Positions 13,700 through 23,980 of a stretch of DNA of 64,000 nt are shown piece by piece. A model generated the notes under the pieces. That model had not been told where the DNA came from. It did not search any database and saw only the letters and a program-made list of their open reading frames with translations. Source of the DNA: Bacillus sp. FJAT-49711 (GTDB lineage Bacteria; Bacillota; Bacilli; Bacillales; Bacillaceae_C). Position numbers and translations under genes: made by a program. Each line of letters begins with the position of its first letter. Position 1 is the first letter of the stretch. The stretch covers positions 1 to 64,000 of the forward strand of contig NZ_JAGYPL010000002.1 of NCBI RefSeq assembly GCF_018343715.1, read 5' to 3'.

Positions 13700-13731
13700 A
13701 AAAATCCCGCCGTGTTTTTGGCAGGATTTTT
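13700..13731 (-). terminator. terminator-like hairpin after dnaN
   Basis: AAAAATCCCGCC (13700-13711) and GGCAGGATTTTT (13720-13731) pair with one mismatch around an eight-base loop. On the minus strand the stem is followed by TTTTTAAATTTTTT. It would separate dnaA-dnaN transcription from yaaA-recF-remB-gyrBA, or act as a partial attenuator. No other feature is seen in the 235 bases. Confidence 0.7.
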
Positions 13732-13824
13732 AAAACTTATCCGTTGATTTCCGCTGCAGGCGTTCGCCTTCCACTCCAATCAACTCTGTGTATAAACAAA
13801 TTATTTATTTAAAAGTTTTCTTAA

Positions 13825-14961
13825 TTAAAATGTTCTCACTGGCAAGATCAATTGCAAAATCGATTCATCATCAACTGATTTTATAATAAAAGGTCTCATC
13901 GCTCCGGTAAAGTGGATGATGATATCTGTGCCTTCTAAAGCTTTTAGTGCGTCCATCATGTATTTGGCGCTGAAGGAGATTTTTAGTTCTTCTCCGCTGA
14001 TGGATTCGCTTTGGATTTGTTCGACAACATTACCGATTTCAGGAGTAGTTGAAGATATTTCAATTGTTTTTTCTTCCAACGTAACTAGTTTTACAACATT
14101 ATTTCGTTCACCTCTAGCAAGGAGTGAAGCACGGTCGATAGCGTGAAGAAAATCCTTTGCCTGAAGTACAAGTTCAGTTTTGCTTTCAGTTGGTATAAGT
14201 CTAGATGTATCAGGGTAATTCCCTTCTAAACGACGAGAAAAGAATAAAAGATTTTTTGATTTAAAAAGAAATTGATTATCTGTCATAACAATTTCTACAG
14301 GATTATTAGTATCATCCAAAATTTTACTTAGTTCGATTAAACTTTTCCCTGGAATGACAGCATTATAATTTTCCGATGGATCCATATCAATCGGAGCTGT
14401 ACGCATTGCGAGTCTATGACTATCAGTTGCTGTACATGTCAGTTTCCCATCTTCTATGTGCCAGTTTACACCTGTCAAGATGGGGCGTGTTTCTGAGGTG
14501 GACACTGCAAAAACCGTCTGTCTAATAATAGACTTTAATAAATCTGTTGGGATTGAAAAGACTTTATCCTCAGATATTTGTGGGAGATGCGGGTATTCAT
14601 CAGCATCCAATCCGTTAAGATTAAATTCTGCTTTACCTGATCTAATAATCGTTTGATGATGGTTTTGCACTTCAAATTCAACAAAATCCATTGGCAGCTT
14701 CCTGACAATTTCACCAAAAAACTTAGCATTTAAAACAATTGCACCAGGTTCTTTTATTTCTACAATCTCATCTCCGTTTTCCTCTTTTGGGATAAAGGAT
14801 TCAATAGAAATATCAGAATCACTGCCTGTTAACGTAATTCCTTGATTAGAAGCAACAATTTTAATTCCTGTTAATATTGGGATTGTCGTTCTTGATGATA
14901 CGGCCTTCATAACATCTTGAACACTATCGATTAGACGATTTCGCTGAATGACAAACTTCAT
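13825..14961 (-). CDS. dnaN: DNA polymerase III beta subunit (sliding clamp)
   Basis: DnaN (378 residues) forms the ring clamp that tethers DNA polymerase III. The start MKFVIQRNRLIDSVQDVMKA and the end LILPVRTF, the expected C-terminal strand, match the family, as do the three repeated clamp folds across the full length. It lies directly downstream of dnaA, separated by the DnaA-box and unwinding part of oriC. The ATG is preceded by a purine-rich GGGGGAATAAGC. Confidence 0.97.
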   Translation of the reverse strand: MKFVIQRNRLIDSVQDVMKAVSSRTTIPILTGIKIVASNQGITLTGSDSDISIESFIPKEENGDEIVEIKEPGAIVLNAKFFGEIVRKLPMDFVEFEVQNHHQTIIRSGKAEFNLNGLDADEYPHLPQISEDKVFSIPTDLLKSIIRQTVFAVSTSETRPILTGVNWHIEDGKLTCTATDSHRLAMRTAPIDMDPSENYNAVIPGKSLIELSKILDDTNNPVEIVMTDNQFLFKSKNLLFFSRRLEGNYPDTSRLIPTESKTELVLQAKDFLHAIDRASLLARGERNNVVKLVTLEEKTIEISSTTPEIGNVVEQIQSESISGEELKISFSAKYMMDALKALEGTDIIIHFTGAMRPFIIKSVDDESILQLILPVRTF

Positions 14962-14995
14962 GCTTATTCCCCCATTTCCTAAAATTGAAATTAAC

Positions 14996-15138
14996 TAGTA
15001 TATTATTATTTTTTAAAAATAAAATCGTAGTAATAGTAATAGGGCCTGTGAATATGTGGATAACCCTGTGAATTACTTGGAAATACAAATTATTCACATG
15101 TGGACATGCTGTGCATGAAGGTGTTCAAGTTATACACA
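14996..15138. other. oriC right part: DnaA boxes, unwinding element and DnaA-trios
   Basis: This dnaA-dnaN spacer has the parts of the Bacillus basal unwinding system. TGTGGATAA (15055-15063) is a perfect DnaA box. Further boxes are TGTGAATAT (15047-15055), TTATTCACA (15090-15098), TGTGGACAT (15099-15107) and TTATACACA (15130-15138). Next to the first boxes, read on the minus strand, comes a GGCCC spacer and then three-base steps (ATT ACT ATT ACT) matching the DnaA-trio motif, followed by an AT-rich tract of about 35 bases (14998-15030). This is where strand opening should start. Confidence 0.88.
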
Positions 15139-15147
15139 AAATCCCCA

Positions 15148-16491
15148 TTATATATTTTTTAGAGAAGAACGAATTTCTTCGAGCTTATTTTGTAATTCCT
15201 GATCGATTTCCAATAGCTTCGATATTTTTTCATGGGCATGAATAACAGTTGTATGGTCACGTCCGCCAAATTCCTCACCAATTTTAGGAAGAGAAAAATC
15301 AGTCATCTCACGTGAAAGAAACATGGCGATTTGACGAGGAAAAGCAATCGATTTTGTCCGCTTTTTCGCTTTGAAATCATCCAACTTTACATTATATTCA
15401 GCGCCAACCACCTTCTGGATATCGAGGATCGTTACAACCTTTGGCTTTGAACTTGGGATGATACTTTTTAATGCTTCTGCAGCTAAATCAGCATTAATAT
15501 CTTTATTAATGAGGGATGAATAAGCTACTACTCGAATGAGAGCACCCTCTAGCTCTCTAATATTCGAATCGATTTGATTAGCTATATAAAGCATGACCTC
15601 ATTAGAAATATCTAGTCCATCCGCTTTCGCTTTCTTACGTAAAATGGCGATGCGCGTTTCTAAATCTGGAGGTGTAATGTCTGTTATGAGTCCCCATTCG
15701 AAACGTGATCTTAAACGGTCCTCGAGTGTGGGAATTTCTTTTGGGGGACGGTCGCTTGCAATAATGATTTGCTTACTTTCTTCATGAAGAGTATTAAAAG
15801 TATGGAAAAATTCCTCTTGCGTCGATTCTTTTCCAGCTAGAAATTGAATATCATCAATCAGCAGGACATCGACGCTGCGATATTTATTTCGAAAATCCTC
15901 TGCTTTATTATCACGAATTGAATTAATGAATTCGTTTGTGAATTTTTCAGACGATAAGTAAACGACTTTTGCCGTCGGATTATGTTCAAGTACATAATGG
16001 CCAATTGCGTGCATTAAGTGGGTTTTGCCCATTCCTACTCCACCATAAATAAAAAGAGGATTGTACGCATTTGCTGGAGCTTCTGCCACAGCTAATGATG
16101 CCGCATGGGCAAAGCGATTTCCGGATCCAATAACGAACGTATCAAACGTATACTTGGAATTAAGCATGTTTTGAAAAAGTTCTACTGGTTCGTCCTTCTT
16201 TTTGGGCTTATTGTTCACAACTTCCTTCTTTTCCTCTTCTTGATCAGGTGGAATGATGAATTTTACATTTAATTCTTCGCCGATAATTTCATATAAAAGT
16301 CCAGATATCAATTGAGAATATTGACCCTCAAGCCACTCTCTAGCAAATGCATTAGGGGCACTCACGGTAATCGTATCCCCTTTAAGAGAATAAGCTTCCG
16401 TTGACCTAAGCCAAGTATCGAAACTAGGCTTACTGACCTTTTTTTTAATATTCATCAAGACCTGGGCCCAAAGATCAGCTATGTTTTCCAA
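15148..16491 (-). CDS. dnaA: chromosomal replication initiator DnaA
   Basis: DnaA (447 residues) is the AAA+ ATPase that binds DnaA boxes and opens oriC. Domain I is at the N-terminus, followed by a charged linker (about 84-104). The ATPase has Walker A GGVGMGKT (150-157) and Walker B LLIDD (210-214). The domain IV DNA-binding signature [15 protein letters not shown] is near residue 410. The start is a TTG preceded by AAGGGAGG, so translation may be tuned down. DnaA-box clusters on both sides fit autoregulation. Confidence 0.98.
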   Translation of the reverse strand: MENIADLWAQVLMNIKKKVSKPSFDTWLRSTEAYSLKGDTITVSAPNAFAREWLEGQYSQLISGLLYEIIGEELNVKFIIPPDQEEEKKEVVNNKPKKKDEPVELFQNMLNSKYTFDTFVIGSGNRFAHAASLAVAEAPANAYNPLFIYGGVGMGKTHLMHAIGHYVLEHNPTAKVVYLSSEKFTNEFINSIRDNKAEDFRNKYRSVDVLLIDDIQFLAGKESTQEEFFHTFNTLHEESKQIIIASDRPPKEIPTLEDRLRSRFEWGLITDITPPDLETRIAILRKKAKADGLDISNEVMLYIANQIDSNIRELEGALIRVVAYSSLINKDINADLAAEALKSIIPSSKPKVVTILDIQKVVGAEYNVKLDDFKAKKRTKSIAFPRQIAMFLSREMTDFSLPKIGEEFGGRDHTTVIHAHEKISKLLEIDQELQNKLEEIRSSLKNI

Positions 16492-16635
16492 AGTTTTACC
16501 TCCCTTGCAATTAAATCACAGCTGTTATATAACTGTTTCGCCTTTTTCCATCCGAATTTTATAATTATGCAACTCTATGAATGTGGAAAACTATATAATA
16601 AGGTAGGAAAGCAGATTTCGACATCATCCACCGAT

Positions 16636-16895
16636 TGTGGACAAGTTTATCCAAACCCACTGAATAGTTTATCCACATGTTATTCACAATCTGTGGATAA
16701 TGATTTCCCGGATAAATTTTATTCAGAATGAAAACACCATAATCATATCAAATAAAAGCATGCTTAGCAATGCATTAACGAAATTATCCACAAGACTAAT
16801 ATACTATGGAAAAAAATTACCCACAGCCACTTAATTTGTGAAAAACTTGTCGATATGTGTTGTGGATAAAGAAAAATGGTAAAAAGTTATTCACA
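16636..16895. other. oriC left part: DnaA-box cluster upstream of dnaA
   Basis: The 637 bases between dnaA and rpmH hold at least nine DnaA boxes. Perfect TTATCCACA (either strand) occurs at 16669-16677, 16692-16700, 16784-16792 and 16861-16869. Near-matches are TGTGGACAA (16636-16644), TTATCCAAA (16647-16655), TTATTCACA (16680-16688 and 16887-16895) and TTACCCACA (16817-16825). The arrangement matches the incA/incB region of Bacillus subtilis oriC and should both load DnaA for initiation and repress dnaA. No gene is seen between 16492 and 17040. Confidence 0.93.
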
Positions 16896-17014
16896 ATTTA
16901 AAAAAGCGAAGTGTCAACTTTATTGAAAGTTGATTTTTTTAAAAGAAAAAGACTATAGTGATCGCTAGTCGACAACTCTGAAGCTAGACACTAAAAATTG
17001 TGATTGGATTCTGA

Positions 17015-17262
<248 letters not shown>

Positions 17263-17263
<1 letters not shown>

Positions 17264-17294
17264 ACCACTGAACCGTCTCAGTGGTCTTTTTTTT
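17263..17294 (+). terminator. rpmH terminator
   Basis: GACCACTGA (17263-17271) pairs perfectly with TCAGTGGTC (17278-17286) around a six-base loop and is followed by eight T residues. The stem begins inside the rpmH stop codon. Readthrough may feed rnpA. Confidence 0.92.
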
Positions 17295-17418
17295 AGTAGA
17301 TATTACAAAAATGAAGGTCTCTGAAGGCGAATGTGGTTGATTTCTCGAGTGAACAGGATAGAAAATTTGCTCATAGACGGAACTAAAATCAAAAAGAATC
17401 CATAATGCGGGTGAAAGT

Positions 17419-17763
17419 ATGAAAAAAGCGTTTAGGATCAAAAAAAATCTTGATTTTCAAGAGGTTTTTAAGAAGGGGAAATCCGTTGCCAACAGGCAAT
17501 TTGTTATATATATATTGAAAAAAGAGGAACTAGAATATTTTAGAATTGGCTTATCAGTGAGTAAAAAAATTGGAAATGCCGTAAAACGTAATCAAATTAA
17601 ACGATACATACGTCAAGCTTTTCATGAATTTAAAGATCAAGTTGATAATGGAAAGGACTATGTCATCATAGCTAGAAAACCTACAGCGGAAATGGATTTC
17701 CATGAGGTAAAAAAGAGTTTGGAACATGTTCTTAAGGTAGGCAAATCGTTTAAAAGAAGATAA
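17419..17763 (+). CDS. rnpA: ribonuclease P protein component
   Basis: RnpA (114 residues) is the basic protein partner of RNase P RNA in 5' maturation of tRNA. The RNR signature region is seen as [17 protein letters not shown]. The N-terminus [20 protein letters not shown] is typical. GGGTGA precedes the ATG. It lies between rpmH and spoIIIJ in the canonical order. Confidence 0.96.
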   Translation: MKKAFRIKKNLDFQEVFKKGKSVANRQFVIYILKKEELEYFRIGLSVSKKIGNAVKRNQIKRYIRQAFHEFKDQVDNGKDYVIIARKPTAEMDFHEVKKSLEHVLKVGKSFKRR

Positions 17764-17869
17764 GTTAAAAATATACGTTTAAAACGAACTATCTTAGCAA
17801 AAAAATGTTAAAATAGCCGAAGAACCTATTCGTTTATGTGATTTTGAGAAAGCAGGGAGGATATCTAGC

Positions 17870-18655
17870 TTGAAAAAAAGAATATTATTGTTATCAGCAT
17901 TGCTTTTGCTAGTGTTGGTAACAGCTGGCTGTTCAACAATTGATAATCCAAATTATGTTACAGCAGAGAGTACGGGTTTTTGGAGTAAATATATTGTCTA
18001 TCCACTTTCTTGGCTAATGACAACAGTTGCAGAATTTTTTGGTGGCAGCTACGGTCTGTCGATTATTATCGTAACACTATTAATTCGTTTTGCGATATTG
18101 CCGCTAATGATCAAGCAAACGAAAAATTCAAAAGCAATGCAAGCAATCCAGCCGGAATTGGCAAAATTAAAAGAGAAATATAGTTCAAAAGATGCGAAAA
18201 CACAGCAGCAGCTTCAACAAGAAACAATGCAGCTCTTTCAAAAACATAATGTTAATCCACTAGCAGGTTGTTTCCCATTACTTATTCAAATGCCGATCTT
18301 AATTGGTTTTTATCAGGCAATTATTAGAACAGAAGGAATTTCAACGGGTGGAGAATTTTTATGGTTTGATTTAGGTGCACCAGATCCATATTATATTTTG
18401 CCAATCGTAGCGGGTCTTACCACCTTCCTACAGCAGAAAATAATGATGGCAGGATCTCCACCAAATCCGCAAATGCAAATGATGCTTTATATCATGCCGG
18501 CAATGATTTTAATTTTCGCTATTAATTTCCCGGCAGCATTGGCACTGTATTGGGTAGTCGGTAATATTTTTATGATTGTTCAAACATACTTTATTAAACC
18601 ACCAGTGATGCAACCTATGAAAGCAAAAGAAGGAGCGGGGGGAGCTAAAAAGTGA
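17870..18655 (+). CDS. yidC: membrane protein insertase YidC1 / SpoIIIJ
   Basis: This 261-residue lipoprotein insertase helps place proteins in the membrane. The paralogue at this position (SpoIIIJ) also works with SpoIIIAE during sporulation in Bacillus. It has a signal peptide with lipobox VTAGC (modified Cys21) and about five membrane helices, and the family segments [19 protein letters not shown] and [20 protein letters not shown] are present. The start is TTG after AGGGAGG. The stop overlaps the jag start (GTGA), so the pair is translationally coupled. Confidence 0.95.
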   Translation: MKKRILLLSALLLLVLVTAGCSTIDNPNYVTAESTGFWSKYIVYPLSWLMTTVAEFFGGSYGLSIIIVTLLIRFAILPLMIKQTKNSKAMQAIQPELAKLKEKYSSKDAKTQQQLQQETMQLFQKHNVNPLAGCFPLLIQMPILIGFYQAIIRTEGISTGGEFLWFDLGAPDPYYILPIVAGLTTFLQQKIMMAGSPPNPQMQMMLYIMPAMILIFAINFPAALALYWVVGNIFMIVQTYFIKPPVMQPMKAKEGAGGAKK

Positions 18656-19278
18656 GAGAAATCACTGCTACAGGACAAACTGTCGCGGAAGCAGTAGAAT
18701 CAGCACTTGCTCAACTAAAAACAACGAGAGAAAACGCGGACATCCAAATTGTAGATGAGGGGAAAAAAGGGCTGCTTGGACTGTTTGGTGCTAGGCCAGC
18801 TGTCGTAAAGGTGACGGTAAAGCCTGATGCCATCGAAACGGCAAAGGAATTTTTGCAATCAGTTTTGTCGAATATGGAAATCGTATCGGAAATTGACATT
18901 GTGAAAGAAGATGAAAGAAACGTCATTTTCAATATTACAGGGGAAAAGATGGGGCTTCTCATTGGAAAAAGGGGACAAACAATCAACTCCTTGCAATATT
19001 TAACTCAGCTTGCTGCAAATCGTAATTCCAAACATTATATAACGGTCATTTTGAATCCAGAAAATTACCGTGAACGCCGCAAGGAAACACTCATACAACT
19101 AGCTGGGAGACTTGCATCAAAAGCACAGCATCTCAAAAAATCAGTCTCTCTTGAACCAATGCCGAATTACGAAAGAAAAATTATTCATACCGCATTATCT
19201 GAAAATAACAAAGTTCAAACCGTTTCTGAAGGGGAAGAACCAAATCGTTACGTTGTCATACAGCCAGTAGTAAAATAA
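18652..19278 (+). CDS. jag: RNA-binding protein Jag / KhpB
   Basis: Jag (208 residues) combines an N-terminal Jag domain (1-52), a KH domain with GKRG loop (105-108) and a C-terminal R3H domain around [11 protein letters not shown]. It binds RNA, and in Gram-positives it is linked to cell division and elongation with KhpA. It starts with GTG, overlapping the spoIIIJ stop by four bases. Length and position are canonical. Confidence 0.95.
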   Translation: MREITATGQTVAEAVESALAQLKTTRENADIQIVDEGKKGLLGLFGARPAVVKVTVKPDAIETAKEFLQSVLSNMEIVSEIDIVKEDERNVIFNITGEKMGLLIGKRGQTINSLQYLTQLAANRNSKHYITVILNPENYRERRKETLIQLAGRLASKAQHLKKSVSLEPMPNYERKIIHTALSENNKVQTVSEGEEPNRYVVIQPVVK

Positions 19279-19409
19279 TGAAAAGCGTATGTGTCTTGCT
19301 TATCGATGCGACGCAAAAAGCGAGTCCGTCAGGATAACTGCAGCTGGACAGCAATTGTAGACATTAAAAATTATAGATATAAAACTTATACTATCTTCAC
19401 TTAGTACAA

Positions 19410-19455
19410 AAAAGCCGATAAATCTCTAATAGAGGTCATCGGCTTTTATTTTTTG
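19410..19455 (+). terminator. jag terminator
   Basis: AAAGCCGAT (19411-19419) pairs with ATCGGCTTT (19438-19446) around an 18-base loop, followed by a T-rich tail. The 298 bases between jag and the next gene otherwise hold only a degenerate repeat starting GAAAAGCGTA at about 19279. Confidence 0.8.
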
Positions 19456-19576
19456 TCCTTATTTGAAACCTTTTTATGCTCTAATACGTCGCAAATAATG
19501 ACGACTTAATTAAGTGTTTTTTAGTAAAGTTATAGTGGTAAAATGAAATTAAATAAAATAATCGGAAGTGGCATAA

Positions 19577-21448
19577 ATGAAAAGCAGTTTTTTAACAATA
19601 CATAAATCAAAAGAAAGCAATGCCATTTTTATTTATAGTACAGCAGTTTTTTTACTATGGCTAAAAATGTGTGCTTTGTACATGTGGATATTCCATATTA
19701 ATATTCAATCCATTGGTCAAGGGATTGTGTTAGCGGCAACTTCACTTGGATCGGCCGCGTTTTTTCTTAGCTTCGGTTTTCTTTTTCGTAAATCAGTGAG
19801 AACGAAGGCTTTTTTTGTGATTGATTTACTGCTCACTGGCATCTTATTCGGAAATGTCCTTTATTATCGCTTTTATATTGATTTCATTACCGTGCCGGTG
19901 CTGCTTCAATTTCAAAATGTTGGTGGTTTAAGTCAAAGTACGGTTGAACTCATTAAGTACTATGATATATGGATGTTTCTAGACTTATTTTTACTCCTTT
20001 TTTTCATGAGAAAGAAATACTCTGTAAAGTTTAATATGACATTAAAAAGTAATTTCAAAAAACGCCATTTTCTTTTATTAACAGCCATTCCTTTACTCTT
20101 TAGTATGATGCTAAATTCAGATTTTTGGAATAAGTCATATGATAAAGAACTAATTGTTAAATCTCTCGGTCTATATTACTATCATGTATTTGATATTTTC
20201 CAATACTCAAAGACATCTGTTAATAGTGTTTTAGCAGATGAAAGTGAGGTAGGGGAAATCAGTCATTATTTGAAAGAGAAGCATGATAAGACAACCCCAT
20301 CTGATTTTCATGGTTTGGCTAAAGGGAAAAACGTCATTGTCATTTTTCTTGAGTCGACCCAAGCTTTTGTCATTGATAAACAAGTAAATAACCAAGAGGT
20401 AACCCCATTTTTAAATAAATTAAAAGATGAAAGCTTATATTTCCCAAACTTTTATCATCAAACAGCACAAGGAAAAACATCGGATGCTGAGTTTATCGTT
20501 GATAATAGTTTGTATCCTCTTGCTGGCGGTTCTGTGTTTGTCAGAAAACCGAAAAATGACTTTATGGCGACTCCCGAGATATTAAAGAAATATAATTATT
20601 ATTCTGCATCCTTTCACGGGAATGACGCGCAATTTTGGAATCGATTGACGATGTATGATTCTTTAGGATATGACCGATTTTTCTCAAAAGAAGATTATGA
20701 TGTTAATGAGGATAACTCGATCAATTATGGCTTAAAGGACATTCCATTTTTTGAGCAATCCATGCCATACTTACAGTCATTGCCACAACCTTTTTATGCA
20801 AAGTTTTTGACATTGACGAACCATTTTCCTTTTTTATTAGAGCCTGAAGATCAGTTCATTTCTGAATTGGAAACAGAACAAGGGGTAGTGAACAGGTATT
20901 TTACGACGGTTCGATATGAAGATGAGGCTATTAAATCCTTTTTTGAGCAAATAAAAAATACGGATCTATATGAAAATTCTATTTTCGTTTTGTTTGGGGA
21001 TCATTATGGAATCTCCAAAAGCTATAACGATGCATTAAGCGAAGTACTTGGGCATGAAATTACGGTAAAAGAACAAGTTGAGCTGCAAAAAGTACCTTTA
21101 TTTATCCATGTTCCTGGTCTTAATGGCGAAGTGATTGATACAGTCGGCGGTCAAATCGATTTAAGAGCGACTATTTTTGATTTATTAGGAGTAGAGGATA
21201 AAGACGAAGCGTTTTCTTTCGGAACAAGTTTATTATCAAAAGAGAATGACCGTCTCGTTGTGTTTAGGGATGGTACATTTACAACAGACAAATACATTTA
21301 TGCCGAAGGAGCTTGTTACAGTAAAGAATCAGGGAAAAAAGTAAAGCGAAATAAATGCTCCCCGTATTTTATAAAAGTTCAAAATGAACTAAATTATTCT
21401 GATAAAATTATTTATGGAGATCTCTTTCGCTTTTTTAAAAATGAATAA
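19577..21448 (+). CDS. lipoteichoic acid synthase-type sulfatase-fold enzyme
   Basis: This 623-residue membrane enzyme has five N-terminal helices (about residues 18-180) and a large extracytoplasmic sulfatase-fold domain. LtaS-family residues are all visible: Glu259 in VIFLES, the nucleophile Thr301 in QGKTSDAEF, His416 in LTNHFPF, and Asp475-His476 in FGDHYG. The enzyme should transfer glycerol phosphate from phosphatidylglycerol onto a lipoteichoic acid chain or prime it. Bacillus has several paralogues (LtaS, YfnI, YqgS, YvgJ) and I cannot say which this is. It sits between jag and mnmE, which is not the Bacillus subtilis arrangement. Confidence 0.92.
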   Translation: MKSSFLTIHKSKESNAIFIYSTAVFLLWLKMCALYMWIFHINIQSIGQGIVLAATSLGSAAFFLSFGFLFRKSVRTKAFFVIDLLLTGILFGNVLYYRFYIDFITVPVLLQFQNVGGLSQSTVELIKYYDIWMFLDLFLLLFFMRKKYSVKFNMTLKSNFKKRHFLLLTAIPLLFSMMLNSDFWNKSYDKELIVKSLGLYYYHVFDIFQYSKTSVNSVLADESEVGEISHYLKEKHDKTTPSDFHGLAKGKNVIVIFLESTQAFVIDKQVNNQEVTPFLNKLKDESLYFPNFYHQTAQGKTSDAEFIVDNSLYPLAGGSVFVRKPKNDFMATPEILKKYNYYSASFHGNDAQFWNRLTMYDSLGYDRFFSKEDYDVNEDNSINYGLKDIPFFEQSMPYLQSLPQPFYAKFLTLTNHFPFLLEPEDQFISELETEQGVVNRYFTTVRYEDEAIKSFFEQIKNTDLYENSIFVLFGDHYGISKSYNDALSEVLGHEITVKEQVELQKVPLFIHVPGLNGEVIDTVGGQIDLRATIFDLLGVEDKDEAFSFGTSLLSKENDRLVVFRDGTFTTDKYIYAEGACYSKESGKKVKRNKCSPYFIKVQNELNYSDKIIYGDLFRFFKNE

Positions 21449-21461
21449 GGGAAGTGGGCTA

Positions 21462-22238
21462 ATGAAATTCGGTTGCTGTTTAGGCATTGATCAAGCAAAG
21501 GTTGCATATGAGGCAGGGTTTGATTTCATAGAATGTACAGTAGTTTCACTAATACCAGAAAAAAATGACCGTGAATTTGCGGAGGTTTTTAAACAATTTC
21601 AAGACAGTCCACTCCCTGTTGAAGCATGCAATGTTTTTCTCCCAGGAGATTTGAAAATTGTAGGCGAAACGGTTCATTATGATCGTATCAAGCATTATCT
21701 TCAAACAGCCTTACAAAGAGTACATCAAATAGGAGCAGAAATAATCGTATTTGGTAGTGGAGGTGCCCGCTCAATGCCCGATGGGTTTTCTCGGGAACGA
21801 GCTGAAGAGCAAATCCTCCAATTTTTAAGTGTAGCGGCAGACTATGCAGATCCACTAGGAATAACGATTGTCATTGAACCGTTAAATAAAAAAGAAAGCA
21901 ATATCCTTAATAGTGTTTTAGAGGCAGAGGGATTTGCTAAGAAAATAAATCGCAATAGCATCCAAATTTTAGCAGACTTCTATCATATGGATGAAGAAAA
22001 TGAATCATTAGAAAACATTGTGACAGCAAAAAAGTCTATAAAACATATCCATGTCGCAGATACCGGCCGCTTTGCCCCAGGAACAGGAGATTACCCATAT
22101 GATCGCTTTGTTGACTGCATACAACGGGCCAACTACAGCGGACGCATTTCAATCGAATGCCAATGGGGTGACTTACATAAAGAACTCGTACAATCGAGGG
22201 AATTTTTAAAGGAAATATTTGATACGAAGAAAATATAA
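21462..22238 (+). CDS. sugar phosphate isomerase/epimerase-like TIM-barrel protein
   Basis: The 258-residue product has the xylose-isomerase-like (AP endonuclease 2) TIM-barrel fold. Probable metal ligands sit in IEPLNKKESN, DFYHMDEE, HIHVADTGRFAPG and IECQWGD. Such enzymes isomerise or epimerise sugars or sugar acids, and the substrate here is unknown. The start at 21462 (MKFGCCLGIDQAK) is chosen because GGGAAGTGGG precedes it; the frame is open further upstream into the LTA-synthase gene. The 13-base gap suggests co-transcription with that gene. Confidence 0.85.
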   Translation: MKFGCCLGIDQAKVAYEAGFDFIECTVVSLIPEKNDREFAEVFKQFQDSPLPVEACNVFLPGDLKIVGETVHYDRIKHYLQTALQRVHQIGAEIIVFGSGGARSMPDGFSRERAEEQILQFLSVAADYADPLGITIVIEPLNKKESNILNSVLEAEGFAKKINRNSIQILADFYHMDEENESLENIVTAKKSIKHIHVADTGRFAPGTGDYPYDRFVDCIQRANYSGRISIECQWGDLHKELVQSREFLKEIFDTKKI

Positions 22239-22246
22239 ATAAGTGG

Positions 22247-22280
22247 AATCCGAATCGAGATAATGATTCGGATTTTTTTA
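22247..22280 (+). terminator. terminator after TIM-barrel gene
   Basis: AATCCGAATC (22247-22256) pairs with GATTCGGATT (22265-22274), followed by a run of T residues. It closes the LTA-synthase/TIM-barrel unit. Confidence 0.9.
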
Positions 22281-22381
22281 TTGAACAATTTTTAATTGAG
22301 TGAATAGGTTTTTTTCGGATGAAAACAACAACATGGTGGGATGGAAAGAAGATGTTGACCCTGGAAAGTCAGCAGTTATTG

Positions 22382-22466
22382 TTATTCACATGTGGATAAG
22401 TTAAAATAAAGAGTGCAGTAAAACGAGTTGTGGATAAATTTTGAAGTGTAAAATAGCTTTTCCACA
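22382..22466. promoter_or_regulatory. DnaA-box cluster upstream of mnmE
   Basis: Four DnaA-box sequences lie within 85 bases: TTATTCACA (22382-22390), TGTGGATAA (22391-22399, perfect), TGTGGATAA (22429-22437, perfect) and TTTTCCACA (22458-22466). Oligomeric DnaA binding is likely. Origin-proximal DnaA-box clusters outside oriC are known in Bacillus subtilis and help regulate initiation. Confidence 0.85.
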
Positions 22467-22562
22467 ATCGAAATTTTTGTTATTCTATTATTTTGGGGAT
22501 AAACTCTTTTTCGCAAAAATGCGATCAATATAAAAAGTTAAAAATGAAAAGAGGTGATCATG

Positions 22563-23948
22563 ATGGAATTTGATACAATTGCGGCAATATCGACTCCAAT
22601 GGGTGAAGGAGCGATTGCCATTGTACGCTTAAGCGGGGATGAAGCGGTGGCGATTGCCGACCAACTCTTCCGGAGTCCAAATGGAAAGAAATTAATAGAG
22701 GTAGAAACGCATACGATTCACTACGGTAGAATAGTCGATCCGAAATCTGAGGAGACTGCTGAGGAAGTAATGGTTAGTTTGATGAGAGCACCAAAAACAT
22801 TTACGAGAGAGGATGTCGTGGAAATCAATTGCCACGGAGGCATCGTTTCCGTAAATCGTGTACTTCAACTCGCTTTAAATGCGGGAGCTAGACTAGCAGA
22901 GCCTGGCGAATTCACGAAACGGGCGTTTTTAAACGGACGCATCGATTTATCACAAGCTGAAGCAGTGATGGATTTAATTCGCGCGAAAACCGACAGGGCG
23001 ATGAATGTGGCTCTCGGACAGATGGAAGGGCGCTTATCAAAATTAATTGGGAAGCTGCGTCAAGAAATACTTGAAGTTGTAGCTCACGTAGAAGTGAATA
23101 TTGATTATCCTGAATATGATGACGTGGAAGAAATGACACACCGCATTCTCGTCGAAAAAGCCACTTATATAAAGGGTGAGCTTCAAAAACTGCAGCAAAC
23201 TTCTCAGCAAGGAAAAATTTTACGAGAAGGCTTATCAACGGTCATTATTGGACGGCCAAACGTTGGAAAATCGTCTTTATTAAATAGTCTTGTTCAAGAA
23301 AATAAAGCGATCGTTACTGATATTCCAGGAACAACGAGGGATGTTATTGAAGAATATGTCAATGTTCGTGGTGTTCCGTTGCGATTGGTGGATACAGCAG
23401 GAATAAGGGAAACAGAGGATATTGTAGAGCGAATCGGCGTTGAACGATCTCGAGAGGTACTGAAAAAAGCAGATCTAATCTTGCTTGTTTTGAACTCAGC
23501 TGATGAATTCACAGTAGAAGATAAGCAATTATTTTCGGCTACAGAAGGAATGGACGTTATCGTCATCGCGAATAAAACAGATTTACCGAGAAAAATAGAT
23601 ATGGACGAAGTTCGGCAAATAGCTGGACATCATCAAATTGTTACGACTTCTCTTCTTGAAGAAGAAGGGATTGATGATTTAGAGCGGGCGATTTCAGATA
23701 TGTTTTTTAAAGGTCAAATTGAAGCAGGTGACATGACGTATGTATCAAATAGCCGTCATATCGCTCTTTTACATCAGGCATTGCAAGCAATCGATGATGT
23801 TTTGAACGGAATTGATTTTGGAACGCCAATCGATATCATACAAATTGATTTAACCCGAACATGGGAACTTTTAGGGGAAATCATTGGAGATACGGTGCAA
23901 GAAAGTTTAATCAACCAACTATTTTCACAGTTTTGTCTTGGAAAATAA
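22563..23948 (+). CDS. mnmE: tRNA modification GTPase MnmE
   Basis: MnmE (461 residues) works with MnmG to put the carboxymethylaminomethyl group on wobble uridine U34. It has the N-terminal tetrahydrofolate-binding domain, a helical domain, and an inserted GTPase with GRPNVGKS (about 230-237), [16 protein letters not shown] and NKTD. It ends in the conserved CLGK, whose Cys is important in the family. The ATG at 22563 is preferred because AGAGGTGA lies five bases upstream. mnmG follows 32 bases later. Confidence 0.96.
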   Translation: MEFDTIAAISTPMGEGAIAIVRLSGDEAVAIADQLFRSPNGKKLIEVETHTIHYGRIVDPKSEETAEEVMVSLMRAPKTFTREDVVEINCHGGIVSVNRVLQLALNAGARLAEPGEFTKRAFLNGRIDLSQAEAVMDLIRAKTDRAMNVALGQMEGRLSKLIGKLRQEILEVVAHVEVNIDYPEYDDVEEMTHRILVEKATYIKGELQKLQQTSQQGKILREGLSTVIIGRPNVGKSSLLNSLVQENKAIVTDIPGTTRDVIEEYVNVRGVPLRLVDTAGIRETEDIVERIGVERSREVLKKADLILLVLNSADEFTVEDKQLFSATEGMDVIVIANKTDLPRKIDMDEVRQIAGHHQIVTTSLLEEEGIDDLERAISDMFFKGQIEAGDMTYVSNSRHIALLHQALQAIDDVLNGIDFGTPIDIIQIDLTRTWELLGEIIGDTVQESLINQLFSQFCLGK

Positions 23949-23980
23949 ACATTTTGAATTTAAAAGGAAGGTGAAACAGA

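Noticed and set aside
15308-15323. Third parS site in dnaA
   Set aside because: It shares only the central CACGTGAAA core; the outer TGTT/AACA bases are missing. A similar partial core at about 40692 in the helicase gene was dropped for the same reason.
16703-16717. Noc-binding site near dnaA
   Set aside because: ATTTCCCGGATAAAT matches half of the NBS consensus but has an extra base in the second half.
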